A stretch of 64,000 bases of DNA from Natronomonas salsuginis (GTDB lineage Archaea; Halobacteriota; Halobacteria; Halobacteriales; Haloarculaceae), in contig NZ_QKNX01000003.1 in assembly GCF_005239135.1 (NCBI RefSeq), positions 186,001-250,000 of the forward strand, given 5' to 3'. Shown one piece after another: positions 37,377-46,098 of this stretch. Below the pieces are notes generated by a model, which did not search any database, was not told where the DNA came from, and saw only the letters and a list, made by a program, of their open reading frames with translations. The translations under genes were made by a program, and so were the position numbers. Within the stretch, counting starts at the first letter, position 1, and every line of letters starts with the position of its first letter.

Positions 37377-38246
37377 TCACTCCAGCAGGTCCGGAAGGTC
37401 GTTGATCGAGTCGACGATCACGTCCGCGCCGGTGCTCCGGTACTTTCGACGGCCCTCGTCGCCCGTGAGACCGCCGGTGAGGACGCCGACGCTGCGGTAC
37501 GTCCGCGTCGGGTCGGCTTCGGCGGCGTTCTTGACGGTTCGAACGTCGTCGAGCGTGTCGCCGACGAAGACCGACCGATCCGCGTCGAGCCGTTCGATGA
37601 GCGTACACAGGGCGTGTGGATCCGGTTTCCCCGCCTCCCAGTCGTCCATCGTAAAGCGATACTCGTCGGGGATGTCGAGGCCGACCCGGTCGAGGGCGAT
37701 ATCGGCCTCGGCGGCCGGGCGGCCGGTCACGACCCCGAGCGGCCACGCGCGGAGCTTTTCGCGCGTTTCCGGGGCGAGCAACACCGGCTCGTCGTGGATG
37801 AACCCCTCGCGGTCGAGGTCGGAATCGGGCTCGTCGCCCTCCAGTCGGCGGTAGAGGTCACCGCCGAGGTACAGCTGTTGGAACACCTCGCGGAGGCGCG
37901 GCCGATCCCACTCGGAGAGGATCTGTTCTCTGTCCGCCGGATCGAGTTCGTCGGCGATCGCGGTCTCGGCCGCGGTCGGTCCGCCGCCCGAGGCGGCGAT
38001 CAGGCCGGTGTACGTCTCGATGCTCAACTGCGGTTTCTCGCGGCGTGCGAGGACGTACAGCGCGGCGGCGTAGGTGAGCTCCCAGTCGTTGTTGAACCCG
38101 CCCGCGTTCTTGAACAGCTGGATGTGATCGCGCTCGATCGTGTCGCCGTAGACGTGCCGGACCGATTCGACGATCGCCCGCCGATAGGAGTCGGCCACGT
38201 CGACGAGCACGCCGTCGATGTCGAGAATCACTGCGTCGACGTTCAT
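37377..38246 (-). CDS. HAD superfamily hydrolase (TIGR01548-like)
   Basis: A 289-residue phosphatase-like protein. The HAD nucleophile motif DIDGVLVD is at residues 8-15, a helical cap with [12 protein letters not shown] follows, motif II is in VVTGRP, and motif IV is [23 protein letters not shown] is characteristic of a family found next to histidine biosynthesis genes in some organisms; here the neighbours are a UPF0146 gene and archaemetzincin. Substrate unknown. Its ATG lies 22 bases after the UPF0146 stop, in the same operon. Confidence 0.88.
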   Translation of the reverse strand: MNVDAVILDIDGVLVDVADSYRRAIVESVRHVYGDTIERDHIQLFKNAGGFNNDWELTYAAALYVLARREKPQLSIETYTGLIAASGGGPTAAETAIADELDPADREQILSEWDRPRLREVFQQLYLGGDLYRRLEGDEPDSDLDREGFIHDEPVLLAPETREKLRAWPLGVVTGRPAAEADIALDRVGLDIPDEYRFTMDDWEAGKPDPHALCTLIERLDADRSVFVGDTLDDVRTVKNAAEADPTRTYRSVGVLTGGLTGDEGRRKYRSTGADVIVDSINDLPDLLE

Positions 38247-38268
38247 GGTTTGAGTCGCGAGAGTGTGG

Positions 38269-38658
38269 TCATGTGTTGAGTCGAAAGAGCGTGTCCCCCG
38301 AAAGCGTTTCCGGAGTCGCGTCGACGACTGCCGGGTCGCCGCCGAGGGTGGTGAACAGGCAGTCGGCACCGGCGGTCCCGGCGGCCTCGGCGAGGGGACG
38401 TTGAAGTTCGGGCGGGCAGTTCAGCGCGTACACCGCGTCCGCGTCCCGATAGAGACTCGAGTCCGGGTCGGTCACGTCGTCGCGGACGAACCGAACGGTG
38501 TCGGGGACGGATCGATTGTACACGTCGGTCGCCGTGACGCGGCAGCCGCGGTCGGCCAGTCCGGCCGCGACGTCGGGGCGGTTGCCGATGCCGACTTCCA
38601 CGAGCGTCTCGTACCGGGACAGCTGGTCGACGAGCGTCGACTCCGGATCGCTGTGCAC
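38269..38658 (-). CDS. UPF0146 family protein
   Basis: About 129 residues with a Rossmann-like start, [20 protein letters not shown] then VTATDVY, as in the archaeal UPF0146 family, which looks like a reduced methyltransferase fold. I prefer the GTG at 38658 because a longer frame to the GTG at 38703 would overlap the divergent archaemetzincin start. With 38658 a TATA-like TTAGATA lies at the right distance in the 39-base divergent promoter. Function unknown. Confidence 0.78.
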   Translation of the reverse strand: MHSDPESTLVDQLSRYETLVEVGIGNRPDVAAGLADRGCRVTATDVYNRSVPDTVRFVRDDVTDPDSSLYRDADAVYALNCPPELQRPLAEAAGTAGADCLFTTLGGDPAVVDATPETLSGDTLFRLNT

Positions 38659-38697
38659 GTCGGGATGTTTATCAGCAACGGTATCTAACGCTTTCCC

Positions 38698-39219
38698 ATG
38701 CACGTCGATATCGTGCCGGTCGGCGACCTTCCCGCGGTAGTAAAGCGGGAAGCATCCAGCGGGCTGCGCTCAGTCTACGACTGCGAGGTGACGATCCACG
38801 AGAGCCAGCCCGTCCCCGACGGCGCGTACGACGCCGGGCGCGAGCAGTACCGCGCCGAGGAGTTCATCGAACTCGCCGGGCGGGTCGGCACGGGTGAGAA
38901 GAACATCGCGATCACGGCCCACGACCTCTACTACCGCCGCCGAAACTACGTCTTCGGCCTCGCGTACCTCTCCGGCAACGGCTCGGTCATCTCCACGTAC
39001 CGCCTGCAGACGTCCTCCGACGGCGGGTTCTCCGAGCGATCCGCCAGCGACATCTTCGCCGACCGGGTCCGCAAGGAGGTCGTCCACGAGATCGGCCACA
39101 CACTCGGGCTCGAACACTGCGACAACTCCCGCTGTGTGATGAACTTCTCGCCGACGGTCCGGGAGGTCGACGTCAAAGAGGAGAACCTCTGTGGCAGCTG
39201 TCAGCGGCTCGTTTTATGA
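38698..39219 (+). CDS. amzA: Archaemetzincin family zinc metalloprotease
   Basis: A 173-residue protein with the archaemetzincin signature HEIGHTLGLEH, followed by CDNSRCVM and, about 16 residues on, CGSC. This gives one catalytic zinc site (three His) plus a second four-cysteine zinc site. No signal peptide is present, so it acts in the cytoplasm. A TTTATC box at 38668-38673 is 25 bases before the ATG, giving a leaderless transcript. Confidence 0.93.
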   Translation: MHVDIVPVGDLPAVVKREASSGLRSVYDCEVTIHESQPVPDGAYDAGREQYRAEEFIELAGRVGTGEKNIAITAHDLYYRRRNYVFGLAYLSGNGSVISTYRLQTSSDGGFSERSASDIFADRVRKEVVHEIGHTLGLEHCDNSRCVMNFSPTVREVDVKEENLCGSCQRLVL

Positions 39220-39284
39220 CGAATTCGGGGCCACAGGGTGGATATATCCACTACGCCAGCCACGGTAGTGTGAGGACACACTAT

Positions 39285-39647
39285 ATAAAGATTAGGTGAG
39301 AGGACCCACGAGTTCAGTCGTGGGATGAATCGCCGAACGGTTCTCAAACACCGCAATCAACAGATTTGAGTGCCCACACGTCGTATTTATGTTTTGTCGT
39401 TGCGATGGTTCCCCCATCGTGGACGATTGTCCGAAAACTGGCAGTTGACTTGGTGTTTGCCTCAGCAAAACGTAAGCCTTCGGACAACCAAACCGACATA
39501 AAACAATCAGGTACCTCCGAATCTGTTACAGGATAGGAGTAACGGGGGCGTGGCACTCCCATCGGCGTGTCGGGTCGCAAACGGAAGTTCCCAAACCAGC
39601 CCAACGGGCGTGGGAAGCCCACGACTTCAGTCGTCGGAGGATGTCAC
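39285..39647. mobile_element. IS200/IS605-type remnant (PATE/MITE-like) with hairpin ends
   Basis: This gene-free stretch is bounded by two similar palindromes, CCCACGAGTTCAGTCGTGGG (39305-39324) and CCCACGACTTCAGTCGTCGG (39618-39637). The right one is followed by AGGATGTCAC and preceded by a second hairpin CGTGGGAAGCCCACG (39609-39623). Such ends are typical of the right end of haloarchaeal tnpB-carrying IS elements and their non-autonomous derivatives. No transposase is intact: a minus-strand frame at 39344-39499 (51 codons) has no recognisable domain. Base composition is lower in GC than the flanks. Confidence 0.6.
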
Positions 39648-39672
39648 CAATCGTCATCCACTACCATCATCA

Positions 39673-39924
39673 ATGAGTGGTGAGGGCGTCGACTCCGAGA
39701 GCAAGGTATCGGGGAATCAGGCGAACATCCCCGCCCATATCCGCCGGGAACTCGATATCGACGACGGCGACAAACTCCGGTGGCACATCGAAGGCGGTGG
39801 GACGCTCCGCGTACAGGTCGTCCAGCAGCGTAGCGGTACGTTCAGCGACTTCGATGGCTACGACGGCGACCGGACGACGGCTGTCGAGAGCGATCACGAC
39901 ACGTGGGGCGTCGAGCTCGAATAG
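39673..39924 (+). CDS. AbrB/VapB-like antitoxin
   Basis: An 83-residue protein with a swapped-hairpin DNA-binding domain in residues 8-50 (ESKVSGNQANIPAHIRREL, then DDGDKLRWHIEGG and a last strand) and an acidic tail expected to wrap the toxin. Its TAG stop directly abuts the ATG of the PIN-domain gene. It begins 26 bases after the mobile-element remnant, which has replaced or truncated its upstream region. Confidence 0.85.
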   Translation: MSGEGVDSESKVSGNQANIPAHIRRELDIDDGDKLRWHIEGGGTLRVQVVQQRSGTFSDFDGYDGDRTTAVESDHDTWGVELE

Positions 39925-40391
39925 ATGCCGCGCGCACTCGTCGATACGACAGTGCTTTTCCGCGCGCACTCGTCGATACGACAGTGCTTTTCGCGGCGGC
40001 GTACCGCCGCGACAGCGTGCACGATGACGCCCTTCCCATCGTTCGGGGAATCGACACGGCTTCGCTTCCAGAGGCGGTGATCGTCGATTACGTGCTCGCA
40101 GAGACGCTAAACGGGCTGACGGCGCACGCTGGTCACGACGCCGCGACGGACTTTCTCGATCGAATCGAAGAAAACACCCGGTTCCACATCGACTCCCTGA
40201 CAGCGGACGGGTTCGCGACGGCGAAAGCGCTCTTTCGACGGTACGAGCGGTTCTCGTTCGTCGACGCGTGTATCGTGGCGTACATGCAAGTAGAGAGGCT
40301 CGGGTATCTATACGCGTTCGACGACGACTTCGACGCCGCCGCCGACGTCTACCGCCTCGACACCGCGACCAATCCCTATCAACCGGACTGA
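39925..40391 (+). pseudogene. PIN-domain toxin (VapC-like), frame broken by a 32-bp duplication
   Basis: The PIN domain is complete from residue 2 onward: LVDTTVLF, VLAETLNGL, FVDACIVAY and AFDDDFD supply the four acidic residues of the RNase site. However, the ATG at 39925 reads only the first copy of a 32-bp tandem repeat (39928-39959, 39960-39991); because 32 is not a multiple of three, the second copy and the rest of the domain are in another frame. That frame is open from a GTG at 39903 inside the antitoxin gene, so expression from there is possible. It may be silenced, or reversible by loss of one copy. Confidence 0.75.
39928..39991 (+). repeat. Tandem 32-bp duplication at the toxin 5' end
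   Basis: Two perfect adjacent copies, each starting CCGCGCGCACTCGTCGATAC and ending CAGTGCTTTT. The first follows directly after the toxin ATG. Confidence 0.95.
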
Positions 40392-40483
40392 CCGAGATGC
40401 ACCGTACGGCTGATGCGACGGTTAGATTCCCTCGTGTCGTTTGTTCGTTGATTCCGGGGGAGTAACCGCCCCCCTCCGGTTGG

Positions 40484-40557
40484 AATTTATATACCGATCG
40501 CGAGGGGCGGCTGTAGGATTTATAAGCCGTCTCATCGCGGCAGCGAGCATTTATATA
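40484..40557. promoter_or_regulatory. Array of three TATA-like boxes without a gene
   Basis: ATTTATATA (40484-40492), ATTTATAAG (40518-40526) and ATTTATATA (40549-40557) are spaced 31-34 bases apart in GC-rich DNA between two converging genes. They look like promoters but no coding start follows. They could drive a small RNA or mark termination regions. Confidence 0.35.
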
Positions 40558-40572
40558 CCCCTCAGAGCGACA

Positions 40573-40842
40573 TCACTCGCTCACGTCCGACGCCCGAACC
40601 AGTTCGTCCTTCCGAGCGCGGGAGAACGTCTTGATCTCGTGTTCGCGGCCCATTGCGGCCGAGCGACCCGCGAACGACTCTTTATAAACGAGTTCGACAG
40701 GCGTCCGCCCGCGCGTGTACTTCGCCCCGGTGCCCGCGTTGTGCTCGGCGACCCGTCGCTCCACGTCCGTCGTGTACCCGGTATATAAAGAACCGTCGGC
40801 GCACTCGACGATGTAGACGTGGTGGGCGTCCTCTGAGGCCAT
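40573..40842 (-). CDS. GIY-YIG nuclease superfamily protein (UPF0213/YhbQ-like)
   Basis: An 89-residue single-domain protein: [20 protein letters not shown] supplies the V-Y-I and Y-T-G pair of the GIY-YIG motif, followed by Arg in [10 protein letters not shown], and a glutamate in [15 protein letters not shown]. The start at 40842 precedes the first strand directly. The family is widespread, stand-alone and of poorly known role in DNA repair or structure-specific cleavage. Confidence 0.9.
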   Translation of the reverse strand: MASEDAHHVYIVECADGSLYTGYTTDVERRVAEHNAGTGAKYTRGRTPVELVYKESFAGRSAAMGREHEIKTFSRARKDELVRASDVSE

Positions 40843-41003
40843 CGCTATCGGTTCGCAGCGGGCGTACAAAATAGCGATGGATAGGGGCTAGGCGGCCGGC
40901 CGGCCGCTGTTCGTCCGCTCGAATTCGCGTTCGTTCGTCGTACCTGGCCTCCGTGGACGGCGGGGGCCGTCCGGGGCGATCTCAGGGCGTACGACGGTCG
41001 GGG

Positions 41004-41150
41004 TCAGTCGTGTGCGCGGTCTCTCGATACCTCGGCGATGCCGGCGTTCGCGGAGCAGTTCGGACACGCTCGGATGTGTCCGCGCTCGTCGGCGAACACG
41101 CGGGCGAACTGGCACGAGACGTGCGCATCACAGTGATCACACTTGGGCAT
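41004..41150 (-). CDS. Small zinc-finger protein (DUF7563-like), copy 1
   Basis: A 48-residue protein with two Cys pairs (MPKCDHCDAHVSCQFARVF and ACPNCSANAG), predicted to bind one zinc. It begins MPKCDHC and has the FARVFADE turn seen in the copy at 44688. I recall it as the haloarchaeal DUF7563 family. It may bind nucleic acid or protein; function unknown. Confidence 0.75.
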   Translation of the reverse strand: MPKCDHCDAHVSCQFARVFADERGHIRACPNCSANAGIAEVSRDRAHD

Positions 41151-41271
41151 TCTGTTGTCGGCGAGGGGTCACCTCGTCCGTACGTGTCAACAGGGCTTCG
41201 AGGCATTAATAGCCTCGGCAGACAGTACCAAACGGCCGGATTCGAGGGAGTTAAATCGTTTGACCGATGGG

Positions 41272-42039
41272 TCACTCGGCTCGGGCCGCCGAGATCGAGC
41301 GGGCGATCAGGCCGGCCTGCGCGCCCGCGGTGAATCCGGCGTCGATGTTGACGACCATGAGCGGCGCGCAGGACTGCAACATCCCGGCGAGGGCGGCCTC
41401 GCCCGACCCGCCGTGGCCGTAGCCCGTCGAGACCGGCACCGCGATCAGGGGGACGTCGACGAGCCCGGCGAGCACGGTCGGGAGCGCGCCCTCGCGGCCG
41501 GCGGCGACGACGAGCACGTCGGCCTCGCGGATCGCGTCCAGTCGGTCGAACAGCCGGGCGATCCCGGCCACACCAACGTCGTCGATCCGCTCGACGCGCG
41601 CGCCAATCTCCTCGAGGACGACCGCGGCCTCGCCGGCTGGGAACGCGTCGGACGTGCCCGCGGTGACGACAGCGGCGGTGGCGGACAAAGACGGTGGCTC
41701 GTACTCGGGGGCGTGGACGACGAGGGTCCGAGCCCGGTCGTCGTACGCGACGTCGGCGTCGGGAAATCGCTCGTCGAGACGGGTCCGACACGCCTCGACG
41801 GTCGTCGCGTCGACGCGCGTCACGAGCGCGCACTCGGTCGTTTCGACCGCGGCGACGGCCATCGACGCGGTCTCTTCTGGCGTCTTTCCGGCGGCGATGA
41901 TCCCCTCGGGGATCCCGGTCCGGGCCGCTCGGGCGGCGTCGAATCGCCCGGCGTCCGTCCGGGCGTACCCGCGGAGTTCGGCTTCGGCGGCGGTGGGTGA
42001 GAGCTCGCCGTCGGCGACGGCGTCGAGTATGTCGCGCAT
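41272..42039 (-). CDS. larB: Nickel pincer cofactor biosynthesis protein LarB
   Basis: A 255-residue LarB, which carboxylates and hydrolyses nicotinic acid adenine dinucleotide at the first step of nickel-pincer nucleotide synthesis. The C-terminal PurE-like domain is clear: VVTAGTSDAFPAGEAAVVLEE, VLVVAAGREGALPTVLAGL and PVSTGYGHGGSGEAALAGML. The start at 42039 is chosen to fit the N-terminal helix (MRDILDAVADGELSP). No larC or larE is adjacent. An alternative is a PurE-related carboxylase of other function. Confidence 0.88.
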   Translation of the reverse strand: MRDILDAVADGELSPTAAEAELRGYARTDAGRFDAARAARTGIPEGIIAAGKTPEETASMAVAAVETTECALVTRVDATTVEACRTRLDERFPDADVAYDDRARTLVVHAPEYEPPSLSATAAVVTAGTSDAFPAGEAAVVLEEIGARVERIDDVGVAGIARLFDRLDAIREADVLVVAAGREGALPTVLAGLVDVPLIAVPVSTGYGHGGSGEAALAGMLQSCAPLMVVNIDAGFTAGAQAGLIARSISAARAE

Positions 42040-42292
42040 GAACGGCAGTTCTGCGCCGGCGGCAACGAACCTGTCGCCTCGAAACGGGCGACGGGAGCGC
42101 GCGTCGCCGTCGGAGACCGCTCGCAACCGCCGCGGGACGGGTGCGAGCGTCGGAACGGGGGAAATAGTTAAATGCCTCCACGAACCAACCCCGAGTTTGG
42201 GATCGGCCAAACCCGCTAAACCGGCGATAGAAGCGGCCACAACGCCCCATTTTGGGAAAGTATATAAGGGGGCCGGCAAAACCGCTGATTGT

Positions 42293-42460
42293 ATGGCAGA
42301 CCTGATCGTCAAAGCCGCCGTTAAGGAAGCGCTCGATGACATGAACGTTGCTTCGGACTTCTACGACGCACTCGACGCGGAAGTCGAGGAGCTGCTCGAG
42401 GACGCCGCACGCCGCGCCGAGGAGAACGACCGCAAGACGGTCCAGCCGCGCGACCTGTAA
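42293..42460 (+). CDS. Histone-fold protein (DUF1931-like)
   Basis: A 55-residue protein (MADLIVKAAVKEALDD...VASDFYDALDAEVEELL...RAEENDRKTVQPRDL). The helix-strand-helix pattern and the end KTVQPRDL match the second half of a histone fold, as in the archaeal DUF1931 family. Residues after Asn/Asp-Arg-Lys-Thr-Val would contact DNA or a partner. A strong TATATAA box at 42261-42267 lies 26-32 bases before the ATG. It may pair with itself or another histone-like protein. Confidence 0.88.
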   Translation: MADLIVKAAVKEALDDMNVASDFYDALDAEVEELLEDAARRAEENDRKTVQPRDL

Positions 42461-42526
42461 GGTCGACACCGTTCACATTTTTTCGGACGCAACGCCGAAC
42501 AGCCGCGGCCGGCGGCGAGAAATCGG

Positions 42527-43234
42527 TCAAGACTCCCGAGGATACACGTCGACGCCGTCAGCAACACCGACGTGAACCTCGTCGGCCAACCCGACGAACA
42601 GCCCGTGCTCGACGACGCCCGGGAGCGTGCCGACGTCCGCTGAGAGCGCGGCCGGATCGTCGATCGCGCCGAACGCGCAGTCGACGACGAGGTTGCCGTT
42701 GTCGGTGACGACGGGACCGTCCTTGCGCTCGGCGGCCCGGAGCGTCGGCTCCCCGCCGAGGGCCGACAGCGCCGCCTCGACGGCCGGGACGGCGTCCGAA
42801 AGCACCTCGATCGGCACCGGGGCGTCGAGCGCGTCGGCGAGTTTCGTCGGGTCGGCGACGACGACGAACCGATCGGCGGCGGCGGCAACGAGTTTCTCGC
42901 GAGCGTGAGCCGCCCCACCGCCCTTTATCAGATCCGCGGAGTCGTCGCGGCCGAGGCCGGCGACCTGGTCGGCACCGTCGATGGCGATGTCGGGGAGCGC
43001 GTCGTCGAGGGTCGTCAGCGGGATTCCGACCTCGCGAGCGAGCGAGCGCGACTGGTACGACGTGGGGATCCCACGAACGTCGAGGCCGGCGTCGACCCGG
43101 CGGCCGAGCGCCCGGATGGCGGCGGCAGCCGTCGAGCCGGTTCCGAGGCCGGCGACGTCACCGTCGGAGACCACTCTGGCGGCGCTCTCGCCGGCGCGGC
43201 GTTTCTGCTCGTCGGTCCCGCCCGGCCGTTTCAT
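42527..43234 (-). CDS. rpiA: Ribose-5-phosphate isomerase A
   Basis: A 235-residue enzyme converting ribose 5-phosphate and ribulose 5-phosphate. Motifs are GLGTGSTAAAAI (phosphate loop), DGADQV with the catalytic Asp pair, KGGGAAHAREKLVAAAA with the active Lys and Glu, and TDNGNLVVDC. The ATG at 43234 (MKRPGG) matches the family; an in-frame ATG two codons earlier is equally open. It supplies ribose for nucleotides in haloarchaea. Confidence 0.95.
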   Translation of the reverse strand: MKRPGGTDEQKRRAGESAARVVSDGDVAGLGTGSTAAAAIRALGRRVDAGLDVRGIPTSYQSRSLAREVGIPLTTLDDALPDIAIDGADQVAGLGRDDSADLIKGGGAAHAREKLVAAAADRFVVVADPTKLADALDAPVPIEVLSDAVPAVEAALSALGGEPTLRAAERKDGPVVTDNGNLVVDCAFGAIDDPAALSADVGTLPGVVEHGLFVGLADEVHVGVADGVDVYPRES

Positions 43235-43327
43235 GTGCATGCCTCGCACCGAAGCCGAAAAAGCACTTGTGGTGTCTCGCGGTGATTCGACGGGTAGAAC
43301 TTTCATCGTGCCGCTGGAGGACCCGAT

Positions 43328-44647
43328 ATGTTCGGAACCAGCGGGATCAGGGGTCCGGTCGGCGAGGAGGTAACCGCGCAGACGGCGCTGGACGTGGGGC
43401 GAGCGCTCGGCGCCGAGACGGACCGCGTCGTGATCGGGCGGGACCCGCGAGTGAGCGGCGAGTTGCTCGTCGACGCGCTGGCGGCCGGCCTCCGGGAACT
43501 CGGGACGGACGTCGTCGATATCGGCGTGGCAGCGACGCCGACGATCGCCCGGAACGTCGGCTGGCTGGACGCCGACGCGGGCGTCTCCGTGACCGCAAGT
43601 CACAATCCGCCGGAGGACAACGGCCTGAAGCTGTGGCAGCCGTCGGGGCAGGCCTACGACGCCGCCGGCCAGGATCGGATCGCAGGGCGAGTCGAGGCGG
43701 GCCAGTACGAACTCCGAGCGTGGGACGGCCTGGGTGATCGAACGGCGGCAGGCGGGCGCGAGCGCCACGTCGAGGCGCTCGTGGAGGCGGCCGGCGGCGA
43801 GGGGGCGCTCGACCTCGATATCGCCGTTGACCTCGGGAACGGGGCGGGCGGGGTGAGCGTCGAGGCGCTGATCGAGGCCGGCAGCCGGGTCGAGACGCTC
43901 AACGCCCAGTCCGACGGCCGGTTTCCGGGCCGCCCCTCCGAGCCGACCGCTGAGAACTGCGCCGCGCTCTCGACGCTCGTCGCCGGGGGCGAGTACGACC
44001 TCGGGATCGCCCACGACGGCGACGCGGATCGGATGCGTGCCGTCGCCGGTGACGGCACGTTCCTCTCGGGCGACGCGCTGTTGGCGCTGTTCGCGGCCGA
44101 CGCGGCGGAGGCGGGCGATCGGGTCGCGGTGCCGGTCGACACCAGCCTCGCCGTCGAGGACTTCCTCGCCGAACGAGACGTTGGCGTGACTCGAACTTCG
44201 GTCGGGGACGTCCACGTCGCCGAAGCCGCGACGGCCCCTGACGTCGCCTTCGGCGGGGAACCCTCCGGCGCGTGGATCTGGCCCGACGAGACGCTGTGTC
44301 CGGACGGTCCGCTGGCCGCGATCCGAATCGCGACGATGGTCGCGGCGGAACCGCTCGAGGATCGACTGTCGGCGATCCCCTCGCACCCAATCTGCCGGGC
44401 AAGCATCGAGGTAGATCGGAAATCGGAGATCATGACCGGCGTCGAATCGAGCGTGCTCGACGCCTACGAGTCGGTCGAGACGCTCGACGGCGTTCGAGTC
44501 GACGCCGGGGAGGGGTGGTTTCTGATCCGCGCGAGCGGTACCCAGCCGCTCGTCCGGCTGACGGCCGAGGCGCGCGGGGAATCGAGAGCGGAGGAGCTGT
44601 TGGCCGAGGCGAAAGGGCTGGTCGAAGAAGCGATCGTTGGGGAGTGA
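43328..44647 (+). CDS. Phosphohexomutase (phosphoglucosamine mutase/phosphomannomutase family)
   Basis: A 439-residue alpha-D-phosphohexomutase. Motifs in order: TSGIRG at residue 4, the phosphoserine loop TASHNPPEDNG near 90, the metal loop DGDADR near 235, the sugar loop GEPSG near 310, and the phosphate-binding RASGTQPLVR near 400. Haloarchaea encode several paralogues and the sugar specificity (GlcN, Glc or Man) cannot be decided from these motifs. A GGAGG at 43316-43320 lies before the ATG. Confidence 0.92.
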   Translation: MFGTSGIRGPVGEEVTAQTALDVGRALGAETDRVVIGRDPRVSGELLVDALAAGLRELGTDVVDIGVAATPTIARNVGWLDADAGVSVTASHNPPEDNGLKLWQPSGQAYDAAGQDRIAGRVEAGQYELRAWDGLGDRTAAGGRERHVEALVEAAGGEGALDLDIAVDLGNGAGGVSVEALIEAGSRVETLNAQSDGRFPGRPSEPTAENCAALSTLVAGGEYDLGIAHDGDADRMRAVAGDGTFLSGDALLALFAADAAEAGDRVAVPVDTSLAVEDFLAERDVGVTRTSVGDVHVAEAATAPDVAFGGEPSGAWIWPDETLCPDGPLAAIRIATMVAAEPLEDRLSAIPSHPICRASIEVDRKSEIMTGVESSVLDAYESVETLDGVRVDAGEGWFLIRASGTQPLVRLTAEARGESRAEELLAEAKGLVEEAIVGE

Positions 44648-44687
44648 AACGGGGAGAACGAGTCGTCGGTCGCGGGGCGAATCCGGA

Positions 44688-44846
44688 TTACGTGCGACGG
44701 GTCGAACGGGCCTCGCGGACGTCGGACCCGTCGCGGATCTTGTCTTCACACTGTGGGCAAACGCGCGGATTCTCGACGCCGTTCGGCGTGAAGACCCGGG
44801 CGTACGCTGCCGTCACGAACGCGCCGCAGTTTTGACATTCCGGCAT
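44688..44846 (-). CDS. Small zinc-finger protein (DUF7563-like), copy 2
   Basis: A 52-residue protein with MPECQNCGAFVTAAYARVF and RVCPQCEDKI, the same CxxC-x(n)-CxxC plan and AYARVF turn as the copy at 41004-41150. The tail is longer and basic (REARSTRRT). It is convergent with the phosphohexomutase gene. Function unknown. Confidence 0.78.
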   Translation of the reverse strand: MPECQNCGAFVTAAYARVFTPNGVENPRVCPQCEDKIRDGSDVREARSTRRT

Positions 44847-44945
44847 ACAAACACGCTGGGGCGCGACATACATAATAATAGTGTGGTACGCGGTAGCGAG
44901 CGCGTCGGCGGCGGGAGAGGACCCCCTACAGGGCCGACGATCGCC

Positions 44946-46040
44946 TCACAACAGGTCGGCAAGCGCGTCGATCTCTTCGGCCGTGTTGAACGCGTGGACC
45001 GAGGCCCGGACCGCACCCGTGGGGAGGTCGCGAACGACGACGCCGGCGTCGTCCGCGCGCGAGACGAATCCGGTTGCATCGTCGACCTCGAAGACGACGA
45101 GGCCGGATTCGTGGTCGTCGGGCGAGACGAGCCGGTCACCGAGGCTCGATTTGAGTCGATCCGTGAGCCGCTCGATGCGGGATTCGATCGTCCCAAGCCC
45201 GACCGACTCGATCGTCTCGATCGCCTCGACCAGGCCGGCGTACGGCGCGACCGCGTCCGTCGAGACCTCGAAGCGTCTCGCGTCGGGGTGGTACTCGAGG
45301 CGGTCGCCGGTCGGGTCGACCGCGCTCCGGTAGCCGATGTGGCGGGGGCGAAACGCGTCGAGTGAATCGGGGTCGACGTACAGGAACCCCGCACCCCACG
45401 GGCCGAGCAGCCACTTGTGCCCGGACGCACAGACGGCGTCCGCCCCCCACTCGGCGACGTCGATCGGGTGTTGGCCGACGGTCTGAACCGCGTCGACGAC
45501 AACCAGGGCACCGGCGTCGTGAGCTATCTCGACCGCTTCGGCGACCGATAGCCGAGTGCCGTGCACCCAGCTCTCGGAGCTCAGACAGACGAGTCGGGCG
45601 TCCTCGACGGCGTCACGATAGACGTCCATCGGCAGCCGACCGTCCGGACACGCCAGTTCGGTCACCTCGACGCCCGTCTCCGCCAGGCGTCGCCACGGCA
45701 GTACGCCCGAGGGGTGTTCGAGGTCCGTGCGGACGACCCGATCGCCGGGCTCCCAGTCGACGGCGTTCGCCAGTCGACTGATCCCGTCGCCCGTCGAGGC
45801 GACGAGGGCAACGTCTTCGGGATCCGCGCCGATGTGCCCGGCGACGACCTCGCGGGCGTCGTCGCGGATCCCGGCGGCGGCGGTGTAGTGATCCGTCTCG
45901 CAGGCGTCGAACTCGTGGCGGCGCTGGGCCTCGACGACGGCCTCGACGACGGGACGAGGGCCCGGCCCACTGGCACCGGTGTTTAGGTACATGCAGGACT
46001 CGCAGACTGGGATCGACGCGCGAAGCTCGGCTGGGTTCAT
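44946..46040 (-). CDS. Class V aminotransferase / cysteine desulfurase-like protein
   Basis: A 364-residue PLP enzyme. The cofactor lysine is in CASGHKWLLGPWGAGFLYV, preceded by the Asp-x-x-Gln pair VVDAVQTVGQ. It begins at MNPAELRASIPVCESCMYLNTGASG, typical of the NifS/Csd-like group. The mobile loop with the catalytic Cys used by true IscS is not evident near the C-terminus, so it may act as a selenocysteine lyase-type, kynureninase-like or isopenicillin-epimerase-like enzyme. Divergent from the alpha/beta hydrolase. Confidence 0.88.
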   Translation of the reverse strand: MNPAELRASIPVCESCMYLNTGASGPGPRPVVEAVVEAQRRHEFDACETDHYTAAAGIRDDAREVVAGHIGADPEDVALVASTGDGISRLANAVDWEPGDRVVRTDLEHPSGVLPWRRLAETGVEVTELACPDGRLPMDVYRDAVEDARLVCLSSESWVHGTRLSVAEAVEIAHDAGALVVVDAVQTVGQHPIDVAEWGADAVCASGHKWLLGPWGAGFLYVDPDSLDAFRPRHIGYRSAVDPTGDRLEYHPDARRFEVSTDAVAPYAGLVEAIETIESVGLGTIESRIERLTDRLKSSLGDRLVSPDDHESGLVVFEVDDATGFVSRADDAGVVVRDLPTGAVRASVHAFNTAEEIDALADLL

Positions 46041-46098
46041 ACGCGCGGTTCGATCGTCGACGGGAAAATGCTATGTGTCTCGGATGGTGTGGGACGGT

